Source: Eudromia elegans (lineage: Eukaryota; Chordata; Aves; Tinamiformes; Tinamidae). From it: a stretch of DNA of 64,000 nt. The stretch is taken from NCBI GenBank assembly GCA_003342815.1, contig PTEX01000137.1, positions 1,523,564 to 1,587,563 on the forward strand, in the 5' to 3' direction. Below, piece by piece: positions 24,001 to 39,000 of this stretch. The position numbers and the translations under genes were made by a program. Positions within the stretch are counted from its first letter, which is position 1; each line of letters begins with the position of its first letter. A model generated the notes under the pieces. It had not been told where the DNA came from and did no database searches. It saw only the letters and a program-made list of their open reading frames with translations.

Positions 24001-27000
24001 TAGTGAGGTGTAAGCAGAGTTTTGGCTCCTTCCTGTCCTTTAACCATTGTGGTGGAGTGACTCTTTCTGTCAAACAGTTTTTAATCTACTCTCAATGCTG
24101 TATGTCAGTTAGTGCGTTGAGACCTATGGCAATGGTCGTAGCCAGAGAAATATAAATGTGTGCATAATATGAACATCTCTATGGTTCATTGTACCTTGAC
24201 ATTTTAGGTTGAAGATTTTTATTTGTGTCATTAGTGCTGTGCTAAATCTGGTGTAATATTCAGCCTCTTACTTGCTCAACTGTTGCTCTAATGCTAAGCA
24301 CCTTACTTGCACACTTTGCATGATATACATGCTTCTATTTTTGGGGAATTACACTCCAAAATGTTGTTTTCCAAAGTCTCAGTCTGCTGATGGCCTGATT
24401 CTGTTTTGTAAACCACCTCTTCCTTCATTTTCCTAACAGTTGGGCTTTTTGGTAAACACTTGAGGTCCTCCTAGAGAGGCTATTTGGAATTCATTATTGT
24501 TGATGAACTCTCAGAAATCTTTTCAATGTCCCATGTATGGTACAGACAAGAATCTTCGGTGCTACTTACATAATTCTCAAGTCATCTCTCCTACATAGTT
24601 CCTTAATAAGGTTATATTTAGATTTTAGTGATGAACATGCTTCTGTATGGAAACATCTCTAAAATTACATGAGACAATTTAGAATAAAGTATGAGAATGG
24701 CAAATAGAAAATACATTTTTAATGCTTCTCTATTTTAGAAATTAATATATTTTGTTCAGGCTGTCAAAAAGCAGGATGTCAAAATGACTTAAGGGCTTAG
24801 AACTAGAATGAGAAAACTTGATTGAATTGTGAGTACCTGAAATGAAGTGTTTATAATACAATCAATCACGTAAATCAATCACGTAAAGGTGTAGTTTATT
24901 ATGAAAATTGAAATGCAAGTTTATGTATGTATGTACACAGAGCCTTTCTGTAGTTTTCTAAATTAGATGTAAGTGAACAAAGAAGGACTTAAAGATATAA
25001 TACTTCACTAGTGATTCTTAGCTACGTAAAGCAAGAAGTCCCTCGTGTCAGATAAAACTGAAAAGAGATGCCTCAGTGCCATACCACAGACAGTGGTTGA
25101 AATGCTTTATTGATGGAGTGCTACTTTAACTTGCACATGGAATTAATTTTAATTCAAGTATAAATACTGCAGTTCTGGCCAGACTTAGCGGATTTTTTGG
25201 CATTCTTGTTGTTCATGTAGGCAAGTGTTCATGACACGTGCAACATAAGAGAAAATGTACAACTGTGATATTTCAGTATTTACAAATGTATTCATATAGA
25301 AGCACAATCTGAGGGGACTTGAATGTCTTCAAAGCTTGAATACATTGTATGCACATCTTAAAAAATGAATAAAGTGTCTTAATAGCTGTTTCAGATACAA
25401 AGTTAGAAAATAAAGTATTTTGTAGGTGCCAAAAGTTTTGAATGCCTGATCAAGTAAATGCAATTCACAGTTCAGTAAGGCTGTGTAAAAGATCAACCTG
25501 CAAGCACGACACATCCATAAAGCCTGAAGGACCCCAATGTTTTAGATCACTGTGAGCTTGTCACTGTAATTTAGGAGACTGTTGTTTCTTATATAAAGCA
25601 ACTTGCCAGGTCCTGTGAATTGTGCCTGCAGCCAGTGTATTTTTGTATTTCTTTATGCATTTCTGGAGAAAACTGAGTGCACAGGGAAATTCCCTCCTGA
25701 CTGCTTGCTCTGCTCCATTTCCCCTCCTTCCTCGGAAGCAGCCGCCATGTTGGAATTGCTCCACTGGGAAGCAGCTGCTTCTGTGGTCTGGCTCCTCATC
25801 CCACCTTCAAACTTCTCAGGCCTCTGGCATGGCAGATAGAGCATGTTGCTGTTGCCGTCTCTCCGCGTGGGCTGACGAATGGTCAGGGAGGAGAGAGCAG
25901 CAATACCGGTGTAGGTGTGTGAGGCATCTTTGGGGGCTGGAGTAGATGTAAATAGAAGGAAGTGGTTTATTGATGTTTATAACAGTGAGATTCACTCCCA
26001 GGAGCTGGTTTCAGATTTCATGGTATTTATTTAAAAAGTGCCTCTTAAATATTAGTTTTCTGGGGGAAGGAGCTTTTGCACATGAAAAAAAATTAGGAAT
26101 AGGGTGGGAGGAACACATCTTATAAGCATCTTTTTTTACTACAAGGCAGGAGCATCAGGTAGCAGCACAGAATCCTCTCCACTGAAAAGCTGAGGTGGAC
26201 AGAAACTCTCTCATTTGCTGTGGTTAGATATGGCCTTCCACGTGGCTTCCTCTACAGTTACTTCCTACAATGGTCATAAATCTGCCTTCAGGCAGCGGTG
26301 ATCGCACTAGTGTTACAGCAAGTCCCGGGAAGCGTTTTCCAGTGTCAGTCGAGTTTCTTCAGCACTGTTGGTTAATCAGGTTTCAGGGCAAGTTAAAGGG
26401 TGGCAAGATGAGTTTGCCAACTCCTAGAATGGACAAGATTGTCACTGTGAAACAAACTCTCTTGTCTGCAGTGTGGGCAGTCCCACAGAGCCCCTTTCAG
26501 CTGCAGAAAGTAGAGCTTTGCCTAAAGACCTGGGGTTCTGAGGCTGCTCACAGAGAATTGAAAAATAAGAAGTGGGGAGGAGGGAAACTGGTTGGAGCTG
26601 AGCACAGCGCTTGTGCTGCCTTCTTCTGAGCACTGATTATTGCCTCTCTTAAGATGGTAAGAGGTGAATCGGGGCTAGTGACTGCACCAGGAATAACTGC
26701 AATCTCCAGGATAAGTCTTTAATCCTTTAATCCTTTATGCTGCTCAGTTTTGGTTCCCTGTACTGGCGTGAATTATGTACTGTCCTATGCCAGAGCAGTC
26801 CCCCTCTAAGGGACTGTGTTAGTTACAGTATTCCTCCTTCAGCTTCTCACCTGGGAACTTGTTGTACTTTTGGCTACGTTTCAGGAGTATATTAGTGAAA
26901 CCAGTCAAGTCTGGCACCTCCTGTAATATATCCATGAATTTGGCAACCGCTTAAAATAACCTTTCATTCCAACAGAGTTGTGTTGCTTTTCTACTCCAAG

Positions 27001-30000
27001 ACCTCAGGTGTTGAGCAAACCTGGTGACTCTCCCCAGCTGTTTCCACCTTGTGCCAGGTGCTGGAGAGACAGCTGGGCTTGGGTTCCCCTCCTTTTACCT
27101 TGACAGTGTGAGGATTGTTGGGGAAGAAAAGATGCTGTAAAATAAGACAAATAGAGTTAGTGTTACTGTGTATCTACTGAAGAACAAACTGCTTGTTTAC
27201 ATATTTTACATGTTGTAGTGCTGAGAAGTCTTGTGCTAGCGAAAGACAAATCTGAACCCTTGAGTGTTTTAGCATGTCCCTAATAACAGACTGCACAGTG
27301 AACTGAAAATCCAAATTGTGAAGAGATCTCTAGCCCTTTACTTGGCTTCCATTTTCCCAGGAACACCTATTGGTGGATAGAGTTTTGCAACTGTAATTTG
27401 ATACTTTGGTGTTCAATATAGAAGATATGGATTTGCATAGGTACGTAACCAGATTCAATTTTTTTTGTGTGTATGTGCAAAACATATTCTATATGTGTAA
27501 TATAACTACATTTTAAAATACAATAGGAGTAGCAAAAATATCTCATCTGTACAGGAGATACATTGTTCATAATAAAAGTTTTTCTGCAATCTGCAGAAAA
27601 CAGTTAACTATATTTTATTTATAATATCACATCAGCAAGACTTGGGTGTGATATTATTTTGGAGGAATAACTGTTAAATCGAAAATAAGTGCATTTAGTA
27701 AAATCTAGTATATAGAATAATTCTGCCAGTGTAGTGTGCGCTTTCTTTAAGACTGACCATCCTTGCAGGCAATTTGGCTGACCTTTAATTAGTACAATGT
27801 CTAACAATAAACCTTTCCTGTTCCCTTATGAAAAAAATATATGTTAGGAGAATATGAAGGAGGAAGTTCAACTGAAATTGGAAGATCAAGATGAAAAAAA
27901 TGAATTTTGCTGTATTTGGCTATGTGCTAGTCTATTATTTTTCAGAAAATAACAAATATATGAGATGTAATCATGTGTCACCTGCCAGCATTTCTAGGCA
28001 CATGTTTGTTTAACCTGGCAACTTTGGCAGATAACCTCTTTATATCGTCCTCTTCTCCACTGTTTGCAAAAGTATTTTTTACCATCTTCTAATATTAAGC
28101 AAGTTTTTTTTTTAATTCCTGTAAAGAATGTGATTGCTGACAAACGGAAGAGTGGGCTAAAAATATAGAAAAAATATATTTTGTTATAGTTCAAATGTGT
28201 ATTTTTAACAACCTAGCCAGTGCTGATCATGAAAAAGAAATCATACTATGATAAATTTACTGGGTTGGACATGCTGGCAGATGATGAACTCTCAAATTAT
28301 TATTGTAATTGGCAACTTGAACTTGCATAGCTCGCTCCTCAAAATACTATACAAACAATCCTTCCTCATCACAAGAGACATGAAGCAAATAGCTGCCAGT
28401 TCATTTTTGACCATTAACAGTAATTCTAATGAATTTTTGTTCAGAGGAGGTTTACTTAGTGTTCCAAGGGTCACACAGTCATAATTGTTTCATAGCTGAT
28501 GAGATGAAGGGCAACATAGAAGTGAAGTAAAAAAAACCCAGAAATGTACAATTCCAAACAAAGAAAAAGATGATATATCGAAATAGAAGGACCTAGGAAG
28601 AGAAGGGAAAATAAATGAAATTTATTTCTTCCTTTTCTGAGAGGTGGTAATATATTGTAAAAGTATTTATGTTGCATAAAAAATAGAGTATTGTTCTGAC
28701 ATTGTAACTACCATCTTTCCAACATACTTGCTTTAAATAATTGTAATTGGCACATCTTCTCAATGTGACTTTCAGCTTTATTATCCTGAACTAGAATTGT
28801 TGATTTTGCTACAGAATTAGAGCATGATTACTTCTGAAAGTTACCAAGGCAAAATATCAAAGGCATTTTCTTTGGTTTTAAGGGTTTCATATTGGATTTG
28901 GGCTCAATTTGATCACAAGCCGCAGCTCAGTATGTACATTGTTGCTTCAAAACCATGCCTGTTAGAGATGCTTCGTCCATGTCCTCATCTACATCTCTGG
29001 TTTTTTTTAGCACTCGCTAAGCTCATGGTTAATTTTTTTTACTTCTTCAGAAAGCATATTTTTTTTTTTCTTGTATATTTTCATACACTACTGGTATCAA
29101 TTAGTTTTTCTCGCAAAAACTTTTTTGGCTCATTTCAAATCATATTGTCTTTTTTGGCTGCCCAGTGCTTATGCAAGCTCAACAGCTTGCTAGTTTTTCC
29201 AGTAGTCTGTACAAGCACAGGTCCTTCCTAGTTCAACCTCATTAAATTTTCTCCACAGATGCAGTTCCACCTGTGTCCCAAATGACTTGGATCCATAAAA
29301 GTAAAATAAAATAGCTGTAATAACATTAAGGCTTCTCTCATCTTCTTGAGCCAAGCACTATGTAAAATCAAAATTGCTTGGGCAAGTCTGGCACTTTATC
29401 ACCAAAGGCCACCAGTATATATGTATTAGAGGCAGTGTATACTACATCTCCAAGTCTCCAGTCAGGATATACAAATACCAACACTAAGTGAAAAAATATT
29501 ACTACTGTCTGTGTGGGCTGCTTTTTTAACTTCCTCCTTTTGTCTTTCTCATTCAATCTTAATTTTCTGATAATTTCTTCATGTTCTTTGTAAAAAACAT
29601 ATATTCATATTTCTTTCATCAGACAAAGTGACCAGAGGTAGGGAGAGTCTTCTTCAAGTGCCAAAATTCAGGTACGTAGGGTGGGATTCGTCTCACCTAG
29701 CTCTGAATGTAATTAGCATAGGCATTTGTATCTGAGCTGGGCATCCTAGGATCCTTGTAGCATAAGTAGAAAGAATGGGCATTTTTAGGTGTGATTTGTC
29801 TGCTCTTTAAACATTTAGTGAAGAGTTAGACAGATCTTAACTTCATTGACCTGATCTCATTTAACAGGAACGTAGGATGGCTGTAGATGGATGACTGTGG
29901 ACATGTGAATTTAGCTAGAGGATTCAGGTTTCCAAGTCTTGTGCATTTGAAGTCTTTGGTCAGTGTACTGTTATGTAGTCTCTTAAAATTCTGTTCTTAT

Positions 30001-33000
30001 GGCATATTCTTTGGATTTGTATTGGGAAATTTGGGGGTTGCATGCTTTATTTTCTTTTTTAAACTTGTTTTACCTTTTTCCTTGGAGGCCCTTTCCAAAA
30101 TCAGCCTTTTTGGTAACAGCCTTATAGACTAGCAAGCAGTCCTCAGCTAGTACCTCATCAACTTTACCTACTCTGCTCTATTCCTGCTCTCTGGCTTTGG
30201 CCTAGCTGACTGAGTGGCTGTGTTTGAGCTTTGTTCACATAGATAGTATGGATATAATCACTATCCTATGGGCTTGTCTTGCTTCCAGTCCTTCAAAAGT
30301 GTTTCAACAGACTACCAGCTCTGCATAGCTCTTTACTTTTTCATCACTTCATGGTGCACTGTCCTTTTAGCTCTTCAGGGAACAAGTTGTAAAGTATCTC
30401 TGTGTTCATGTGTTGCAGTAATTGGATCTAGAAGTTGCAGTGGGATTGGGAGCTTTACTGACCACGTTACAGTCTATGTTATTTTTCGCTCCAGATTTAT
30501 CTAGATTTAAAAACATTGCAACACATGTCTGTATAAAATTGTCCAGATGCAAGTGAGTAACAAATACACTTCTAAACTGAAAATGGCAGAAATGAGAAGA
30601 GGATGAACTTGCAGTGTTAAAAACTTATACGTTAACTTTGCCCCCCCCCCCCCCCCTTCATTTATATTGTCTTTTCGGAGGTTTTTTGTTTGTTTATTTG
30701 TATGTTTTATTGTTGTTCAGCATTTTGGCTCTCAAAATCAGATTTGAGAAGTTACTGAAGAAAACATGCAGCTAGTTCTAGTAAAAGCTCATGTTTGCAT
30801 TTGAACATTTTTATTCTTTGTAATAGAATTCAATTATTATATATTGGGCTAGCTAATAAAATATATGACTATCTTGGAAGAGTTTTCAAGAGGAACTCAA
30901 CAACTGCCTGACACAACCTTTTAGTTCACTCAGAAAATAATAGAACTGTTCTTTCGTTTGAAAACTCATTTCTTTTCAGTTCCATAAAATACGATAGCAG
31001 TTTGAACTCATTTTGTCCTAACATATATCTCACTTGTGCCACTAAGAAATAGGGTCAAGGCCAGGTGATTAATCTGCAGCTAAAACCCTCCAACTCCTGT
31101 GCACAAACTAGTGTAGTCCAATGTGAATATTTAAGATTCTCTGACTTTGTGATGCCCATGATTTTCCCCGGCTTTGTATTATTCTGTGTGGTTTACATAC
31201 TGCCAGGCAGTAGCCCAAGAACTCCAGAAGATTCAGGAAATGATTCCATAAATCAGTTATATTTGTCCATAACTCATCCCTAACAAGTTGCAGATTGCAT
31301 GTTTTACAAACGAAAATGAAAAATTTGAACTAGTATTTAAACAAAAACAAAATCCAGAGTGTTTAGGCATTTTCTAGCATAGAAATTTAAATTTAGAAAT
31401 ATTTTCCAGTAGTAAATTATGAAATGCATGATCTGTGATTTAAGAGAGTCAAGTTCAATAGAAAATCAAAACATAGCAATAGGGCCAATTAAGAATTCCA
31501 TTTTATGCTTTACTACTTTTTTTGGCTTACTTGCCTTACAGAAATAGCAAATGTTTTAATAATATATTGGGCTTAGGTTCTATTTAATCAATATTATTGT
31601 TCCAGGAGTTGCTTCATTCCATTAATGACTTTCAATTAAATAATTTCTGATATGATACTAAGGGTCATTTTTTACCTACTTTCTTTCAGATATCACAAAC
31701 GAAGTTTTTTCTGTTCAGCATTTTCTAAATTCATATTGATTTGATATATTCATTCTATTTTTTTCAGGTATATTATAGTTATATATATACACACACACAC
31801 GTAAGGAAAACTGTGGTTTTATTGGGCATACATATGGCAATACCAGCCACAAGCAGCAATTTTCTCTCCTCTTGCTCAGTCATAGGCAGACTATAATGGA
31901 CATACACTTTTCAGTATCGATCCAGTATCTGCTTACTTAAAAGTATAAATAAAATGCATTTTTACTATGGCAAATTAAATATCAGCTGTAGATTTAAGTA
32001 ACAAAAAAAAATCCTTTACATTACTATTTCAATATGAAATAATATTTCATTTTTTGATTGCATTGTCATATTCACTGTTATCCACATATGATTTATATAA
32101 ATTAATAAATGAACTCTGGATATTCATGGAGATGTTTGCAACCAAAAAAATGTATAATTTACATTTTATTTAATCTTGTTGTCTCTTGCCAAGCTGAAAA
32201 GCACTTAGAATTAATTGTTACATCTGTATTTTCCATGCATATGGAAAGTCATGAGTCAAGCCTTCCTCCTAAAACTGCCCTTCCTCTAGTGTATGGCAAT
32301 TCTAAACTCTTATACAGGTCTCTGCAAAAGAAAAAACCTATTGCACTGGTCAGTTGCTGTAGTTATACCACATAAGTATTGGAGAGTTCAAACAGAAGGA
32401 ATAGGGCGATGCCTGCCATAATGTGGACTGCACTGGATGAAAAAAAATCAGGTTAGATATTCCATAAGTCTCTTGTGCAGTTCGTTTGCAGCTTCAGCTG
32501 TCTGAAAAGCTGATGTTTCCGCCTGCTGGCAGAACATCTGCAAAAGCTTTAGTGCCGTTTACCCTTTACAGAGGTGACCCCGGAGGAAATTTTACATATT
32601 TCTCTCCTAGCACTACTGAACTGAGATCATGGTTTCACATTTTAAAGTCTTGTATTGACTAGTGTGGCTTTTATTTAGGATGGGACATGTGATATTCGAA
32701 TCTTAAATCTGTGCATTTTATCAAGATATATTTTGTCTTTTTGCTTCAGCACTGTTTGAGATCAATCTTTTTAAAGTAGTAAATCTCTAGAGTATAAAGA
32801 GCTTTGGTTCCTTCAGTTTTTCTTAGTAGATCATACATTTCTGGTATTTTGCTGTCCTCCTCTCATCTCTGCTCAGTGCTTTTTTCCAGTACAGTGTCTG
32901 GAACAGGACTTAGTACAGCAGTTGTGGCTTTATGAGTGCTGAGCAGAAGGGTGATTGTTAGTCCTCACAGGTTGCAAACCTGTTTGTAAGTCTTATTGTC

Positions 33001-36000
33001 AAGTTTGTCTTTTTCTTTCTTTTTTTCTTTTTTACCACAGCATTGTGATGATGGCTCCACTGTTAATACCAGGTCTGTTTTTTTCTGGAGTGCTGCAGAC
33101 TAACCATGGTCTTTTGCTTGTATTTGAACATCTGTTTTTTCCTGAGTAACTTTAAAATATGCCCTTTTAAAATCTTTTTTTTTCTTTTTATGATTTTGGA
33201 GTCTAATCCTCTTCTCCTGGCTTGGAATTATTTGTATCATTGTGGCTATATTAATAAGAAACATATGATACCAATCAGGACACAGATGAGGAACCGACTT
33301 GATGTATCTATCCAGTTTGACAGTGAACAATTTGTAGTTACTGTCTGAATATATTTTTACAATTGATTCCAGCTAGCCTTGTTTCCATACATTTTATCAA
33401 ATTTTGCAGGAGACAGAATCCTTAAGCTAGTATATATTTCATTTGCTGCTTCTTCCATGTCAACAAGTCTTTTCATAAGAAGAAATTAGAGCTGTATGAT
33501 ATGGCTTGTACGTGATAATTCCATTTTGGAATCAATTTAAATAGGCTAGTCTTACATGTGTTGACTCATCTTTTTTCCTACCTTAAAGATAGGTCCTGCA
33601 TTTTCTGGAAGATAATTTTTCCATGGTGATTTTTCAGACATAATTGCTAGTGGCTCTGATGTTGCATCAGCCAATTCTCTCAGTAACGTAGAGTGGACTC
33701 CATTAAACTCAACTACTTTGAAAACATCTAATTTATCAAAGTATTCATTGACTAATTAGCTCTTTAGCATAAGCAGAGTGTTTACTTCATCATTGACAGT
33801 AAAGTGTATAGTACTGGAACACAGTAAAGACAAATGCATACACAGACATTAGCCTTTTTGCATTCGTTTATTGAAAGCTTGCCCTCCACTAACAATTTTC
33901 TTGGTCTTGATAATTACTGATGTACCAAACAAAATGATGTTTTTCAGTTGCAGATTCTTTGGACCTTTGTGGCCTAACATGTCTGATCTATTCTTTTGTT
34001 TTCATTCTTAATCATTTGTTCTTGTCTTTATATCTGTATCCTTCTTGGGTTTCAGAGAACGGAAAAGCTCAGGATTTTGCTTGATTAATGCAAGTGATTT
34101 TGCTTCATATTCTTCATCCTCAGTGGAATATTTGCTTTTGTGGTGTTAATTTCTTTAAGGTACTAATGACTTCCTCTTTCCTTGAATTTCTTTCTCTTTA
34201 AATCATGTTTTCTTATTTCCTGGATTTACATGACAACAATGGATGAGTTTCAGGGCTCTAACTAGGTACCTTGCCATTTACATGCCATTTGATTTACTAC
34301 CTTTTAAAAACATTGTTGTATCTCTGCAGCATGGTGGGCAACAAAGTGTAGAGAGACTTCAAACTACACTGATTTGTGTTGGGAATCAGGATGATTTGGG
34401 TCCATTTAGGATATAAAGGCTGCAAAATAAGCATGAAGCCATCTTTGGCAGTTATGTTCATTGTAAAATCCATTTAACAAGCCCATAAAGAAAATGGTTA
34501 AATGCTTAGGAGTCTCAAAACATGTTCCTACAGCTAATTTTGTTTTTCTTCCCCTGCTAAAACATTTTTCCATGGCTTAAGAGAATGTAGGATGAGTTTA
34601 AATTCTAATTGTACCAAATACAAACATGGGTGAATAAATGGGTGACTATTTTCTACCATTTTTGTTCCATCATAACTTGCGATCTTTCAGTAGTAGGAGT
34701 GTATGGTATTTGAATGTGTTTCTGTTAGAAGATGCCAGACAGCAGCACTTGGATGTTTCAGAAGCACAGTCCAGTGTTCCCTGAGATCTAAAAGGAGATG
34801 CCAAGGAATGATTTTTGTAAGTCTGAGGATTTTAAAATGGAGAAAGATAAGACTCCAGACAAACCAGTGAAAAGGTGGCCTGGGTGCAGGCAAAATATAG
34901 GCATGTAGTTCTTTTCTGAATTGCAAAGACTTAAGCAAAATAAAGTGGCATTAAATCAATTGAGAATGAACTAACTGGCTCATAGTCATTCCTGGGAGAA
35001 CAGCACCAAATAAGGACGTTTCTTGTCTGGTGGCAGACCTTGCATTGTTCTACATTTTCATTGGTGGTCCAGATGTAAATATAAAGTTATTCCTGAAAAC
35101 CAGAGGTGGGAAAGAATGTGGAATAACAGGCAGGTACTCAAAGGCAGATCTGACTTGCCTGGTAGCATGTCTCCATTCAGATGAAATATGCTTCACTGTG
35201 CCCAGGTGCAGTTAGGAATATAAGGAAAGAGAATTCAGAACATACCTGTGCATACATACCTGTATTTTTGACACAGCTCCTCTAAAAACTTCTGGGAGTT
35301 ACATACAAGCAACTGAACAGTAATTATAGGCAATGACCAACATCCTGTTTAATAAATAGGGGCAGTGAGAAGGCTTGGGGATGTAAGGTTACATTCGTGT
35401 ATGGAGCCCCTAAAAGTGATTTTGAGCCTGTTCTGGTATCCAGAATTCCAAAAATTATTGAAAAAAAAAAAAGTTATTCAGGGAAGAATTACCTTTCAAA
35501 ATATAAGCTTATTCAAAAGCTGGAGAAAGTGATAGACAGTGACTGCTGCAAGACTTGGGAACTCAAGCTTGTTTGTTTACCAAAAAGTTATTTGAAAGTT
35601 GTCTTAATGTAGTAGAGTTTCTTACCAAGAAGGAGTTATCAATTACCAAAGAACTCTTTAAAGAATCACTGGCTAAAACTGAAGTCAGAAGAGCTCAAAA
35701 TTTTAATAGTAAAGATGATTGGCTTTGAGATGCTACACTTCTTGACGCTATTAAATCAAGACTGCAGGCATGCCCCAGCCAGAAGTAAATTAAGAGTCAA
35801 ACGAGTTATTTTACATTAAACAAAAATAAATGAATCAAATTTAAAACCCTTTGTTATAAAGACATTCAAACTAGGTGGATTAATATTCATTTTGACATTT
35901 ATTCTTGATTTACCTTTTTACCTAGGTTTAAGAATGAAAAGATAATTCAGCAATCTCTGTGTGACAATGCTGTAGCTTTCATCATTACTAAAAAGCCTTT

Positions 36001-39000
36001 TTAAGTTGGGAAAAGAATATCCAGGCAGGCCCTCCTGTAATAGCTATGGAAAAAAAATCAAAGCCAGATCTCACAGAGTTGTTCTTATCTTCTTTCCCAT
36101 CATGGAAAGTGAGATCACATTACAGATCCCAAATTTATATACTACTGTCTAGTATAGCTGACTTTGTTGACATATGCTAAATGTTTTAAGTAGATTAGTC
36201 TGTGTATTATAAAAATATTCAATTAAGTATTTCTAAAATAAAATCAAGACAAACTTTGCTGCACATACAATTTTAATTTTATACAGCCATCTATAAAGTT
36301 CTATAATTCTTAGTTGTGATCTCCATGAGTTGACTGTCATAAGTGAGACCTTACACATACTGATGTGTATAATGTTTACTTCTCAGTAAAGCTGAGAAGT
36401 TTTACTGATTAGTGCAGTGCTGATACTGTTTCATTTTCACTTAGCTTGTGGATATTTATGCTGTATTGCTCTATAGGAAGAGATGCACATTTTAAGCTAA
36501 ATCTGTGTTTAATTTGAAACCTTAAAATTGATTGTTTATCTGCCAGTAGAGTTTATTTTGCATCCAGCAGATCATATTTCAAATGGTAATGCAACATGAT
36601 GCAGATTTTATGGTAACTCAGGGGAGAGGTAACTATTTCCATGCCTGTTAAAATCTTTGTTGTAAGTACTGGAAAATGTTCTGCAATGGTAACTGCAAGA
36701 AATAATAATAAAAAAAAAATGTCGAAATACTGCCATCAGTAGTATTTCTTATTTTGTATAACAGATTCTTCAGGAAATATGAAAAATAGCTTATTCTGTT
36801 TTTACTTTAGAAACACAGTTTCCGCTGTTTTTGCAGTTTGAAGAAAAAGGAGAAATAAACTCGGACTATATTGAGCATCATATGCCTACAATTATATAAG
36901 TAATAGATAACAGAAGTATGAATAATTACATTGTCTGTAAATACAGTTTTACTATAGCATAGATATTCCTCAAAAGAAGACACACCAGTTTAAGAGACAG
37001 TCAGTTTAACCATATACTCCTTGCATTTATATAAAATAATAAAAGAGAAGCTTTCTCTTTAAGTACCTGTTGCAAAATGTTTTTAACACAAAGCAAAGTT
37101 AGAATAAATGTCAAGCTCCGAGCTATGTGAAAAGATTACAAACTTCGTAAAAGGAGAACGATCTTTTCCAGCTACAAGGTATTCTCTGTAGTTTGGCAAT
37201 CATAAACTGTAGATATTTTTAAACCATTTAAACTTTCTGATACGTATGGAGAAGCTGAAAACATTTGAGAATTTGCTACAATGATTTTATTCCATAGGAA
37301 ATATTTTACCAAATAGACTTTAAAATGTTCTTAAAGCTGGACACATGCTTCAGTTTCTTCTAGAGTTAAGAACATAATGATGATCCAAGAAAACATAACA
37401 TGAAACAATTGTATTTTTTTTAGGACAATATATTGTGTTTAAAAATACCTTTTATGTTTAAGCAGCTTTCTGTAAGAAAATTCTGTGGACACCTGTAGTT
37501 AAAAGAAATTAGAATTAAAAACTACTTCTGAAGTACTGTCCACTTAGACTTCATTGATTGTTACAACTGCTTTGTCTGACATAAGTTACTAATCTGAAGT
37601 TTCATGAGGTATTTTTCTCACATTTCTATTGAGCACATTTTCACACTTGCAGTTTTCTACTACTTTTATGGTGCCTTTTGAAGGGCATGTTGAATCTAGA
37701 GACTTCGGTGTTCTGTATTTGTCTTCCTGTTTGCAATTTCTTTGTGTTTAAGGAATGTGATGCATAATTTCAATATGAAGGAAATAGACCTAACAAAAAT
37801 ATTAGCAAGCAGAGTTTTTCAGTGTTGTCTGTTGCAGTATGATCTGCATAATTAGCAAACTATTTTCCTCACGGAAGGGTGGATTGAAAGTTTCTTAGTT
37901 TCAAAAGTGTCCTTTAAAAGAGAGAGACTGCAGCCCAGCTCACACCTGGATATGAGCCCAAGCTTCCTTGGAATTCAAAGGCATTTGGGAGGTAGACACT
38001 GTACTTTGATTAATAGGTACACTAAACCGTAGCATGCTCACTAGCACCAGTTAATATTGTTCATGCACTCCCACTTGTCCTGTGGCTCTAGCTCAGATTC
38101 CCTCATTTCTGCAATAGCTGGGTTCCTCCTTGTTTTGATTAATTTTAAGTCTATATTCTAGATGCAGAAGAGGTCATTGTTTTCATACATTTTAACCTTC
38201 TGCCTAGCACAGAGTAAAACCTTTGATTTTTTTTCTTACTCTCACTTACACATCGAAAAATTCATACCTCTAGTCAAATGTTACACTGTAATCTCAAATT
38301 TGTGTGCAAGATCCTGAGCCATTTCACATACCCTCACTCTGAGACTAGAACTCTTACCCTGTTTTCTTTTTCTGTGCATTTATTATTTCAAAATAGTATA
38401 TAAAAGAAAAGATATCGGACCAGATCAAAAGTAATAGTGCAGCCTAAGATCCTGATTGTAGTCACTATGATCAGGAAGGAAGTTTTATGTGGCTGAGGTT
38501 CATCTCTTGCACTTCAGATTTCCCGACTTCTAATTTCAAGAAATGGAAAAAGCTTGGGTGCATAATTTCTAGCAATGGGAGACTGACTACATGTAGCAGG
38601 TGAGGGACTTTGTCAAAAGGCCTATGGGGATTCACTAGACTTCACCAACTAGATCATCCCTATCCAAGAGTTTGGTGGGAGTAATGCTTCTTTTGACAGA
38701 TCTATGCTGACTCTTTCAGTGTATCTTTTTCCAAATATCATAATTAGCTAGATGTCTGCTAATTCTGATCTTTATTGCAGCCTACTGATTTGTCAAGCAC
38801 GGGCATCTAACAGGCCTTGGACCACCCCAGTAACTCTTTTCAAAGCTGGCACGACATTTGTCCAGTACTTAGACTGCAGAGTTGTTTGAAGTCAGAGCAT
38901 ACAGGCCATTTCTGCTGGTTTAACTGTTTCTGCCTTGGTTTTCTGTATAATAACTCTTGGTGAATACCATCTACTAATGGTGACTTGTTATTACCCATTC

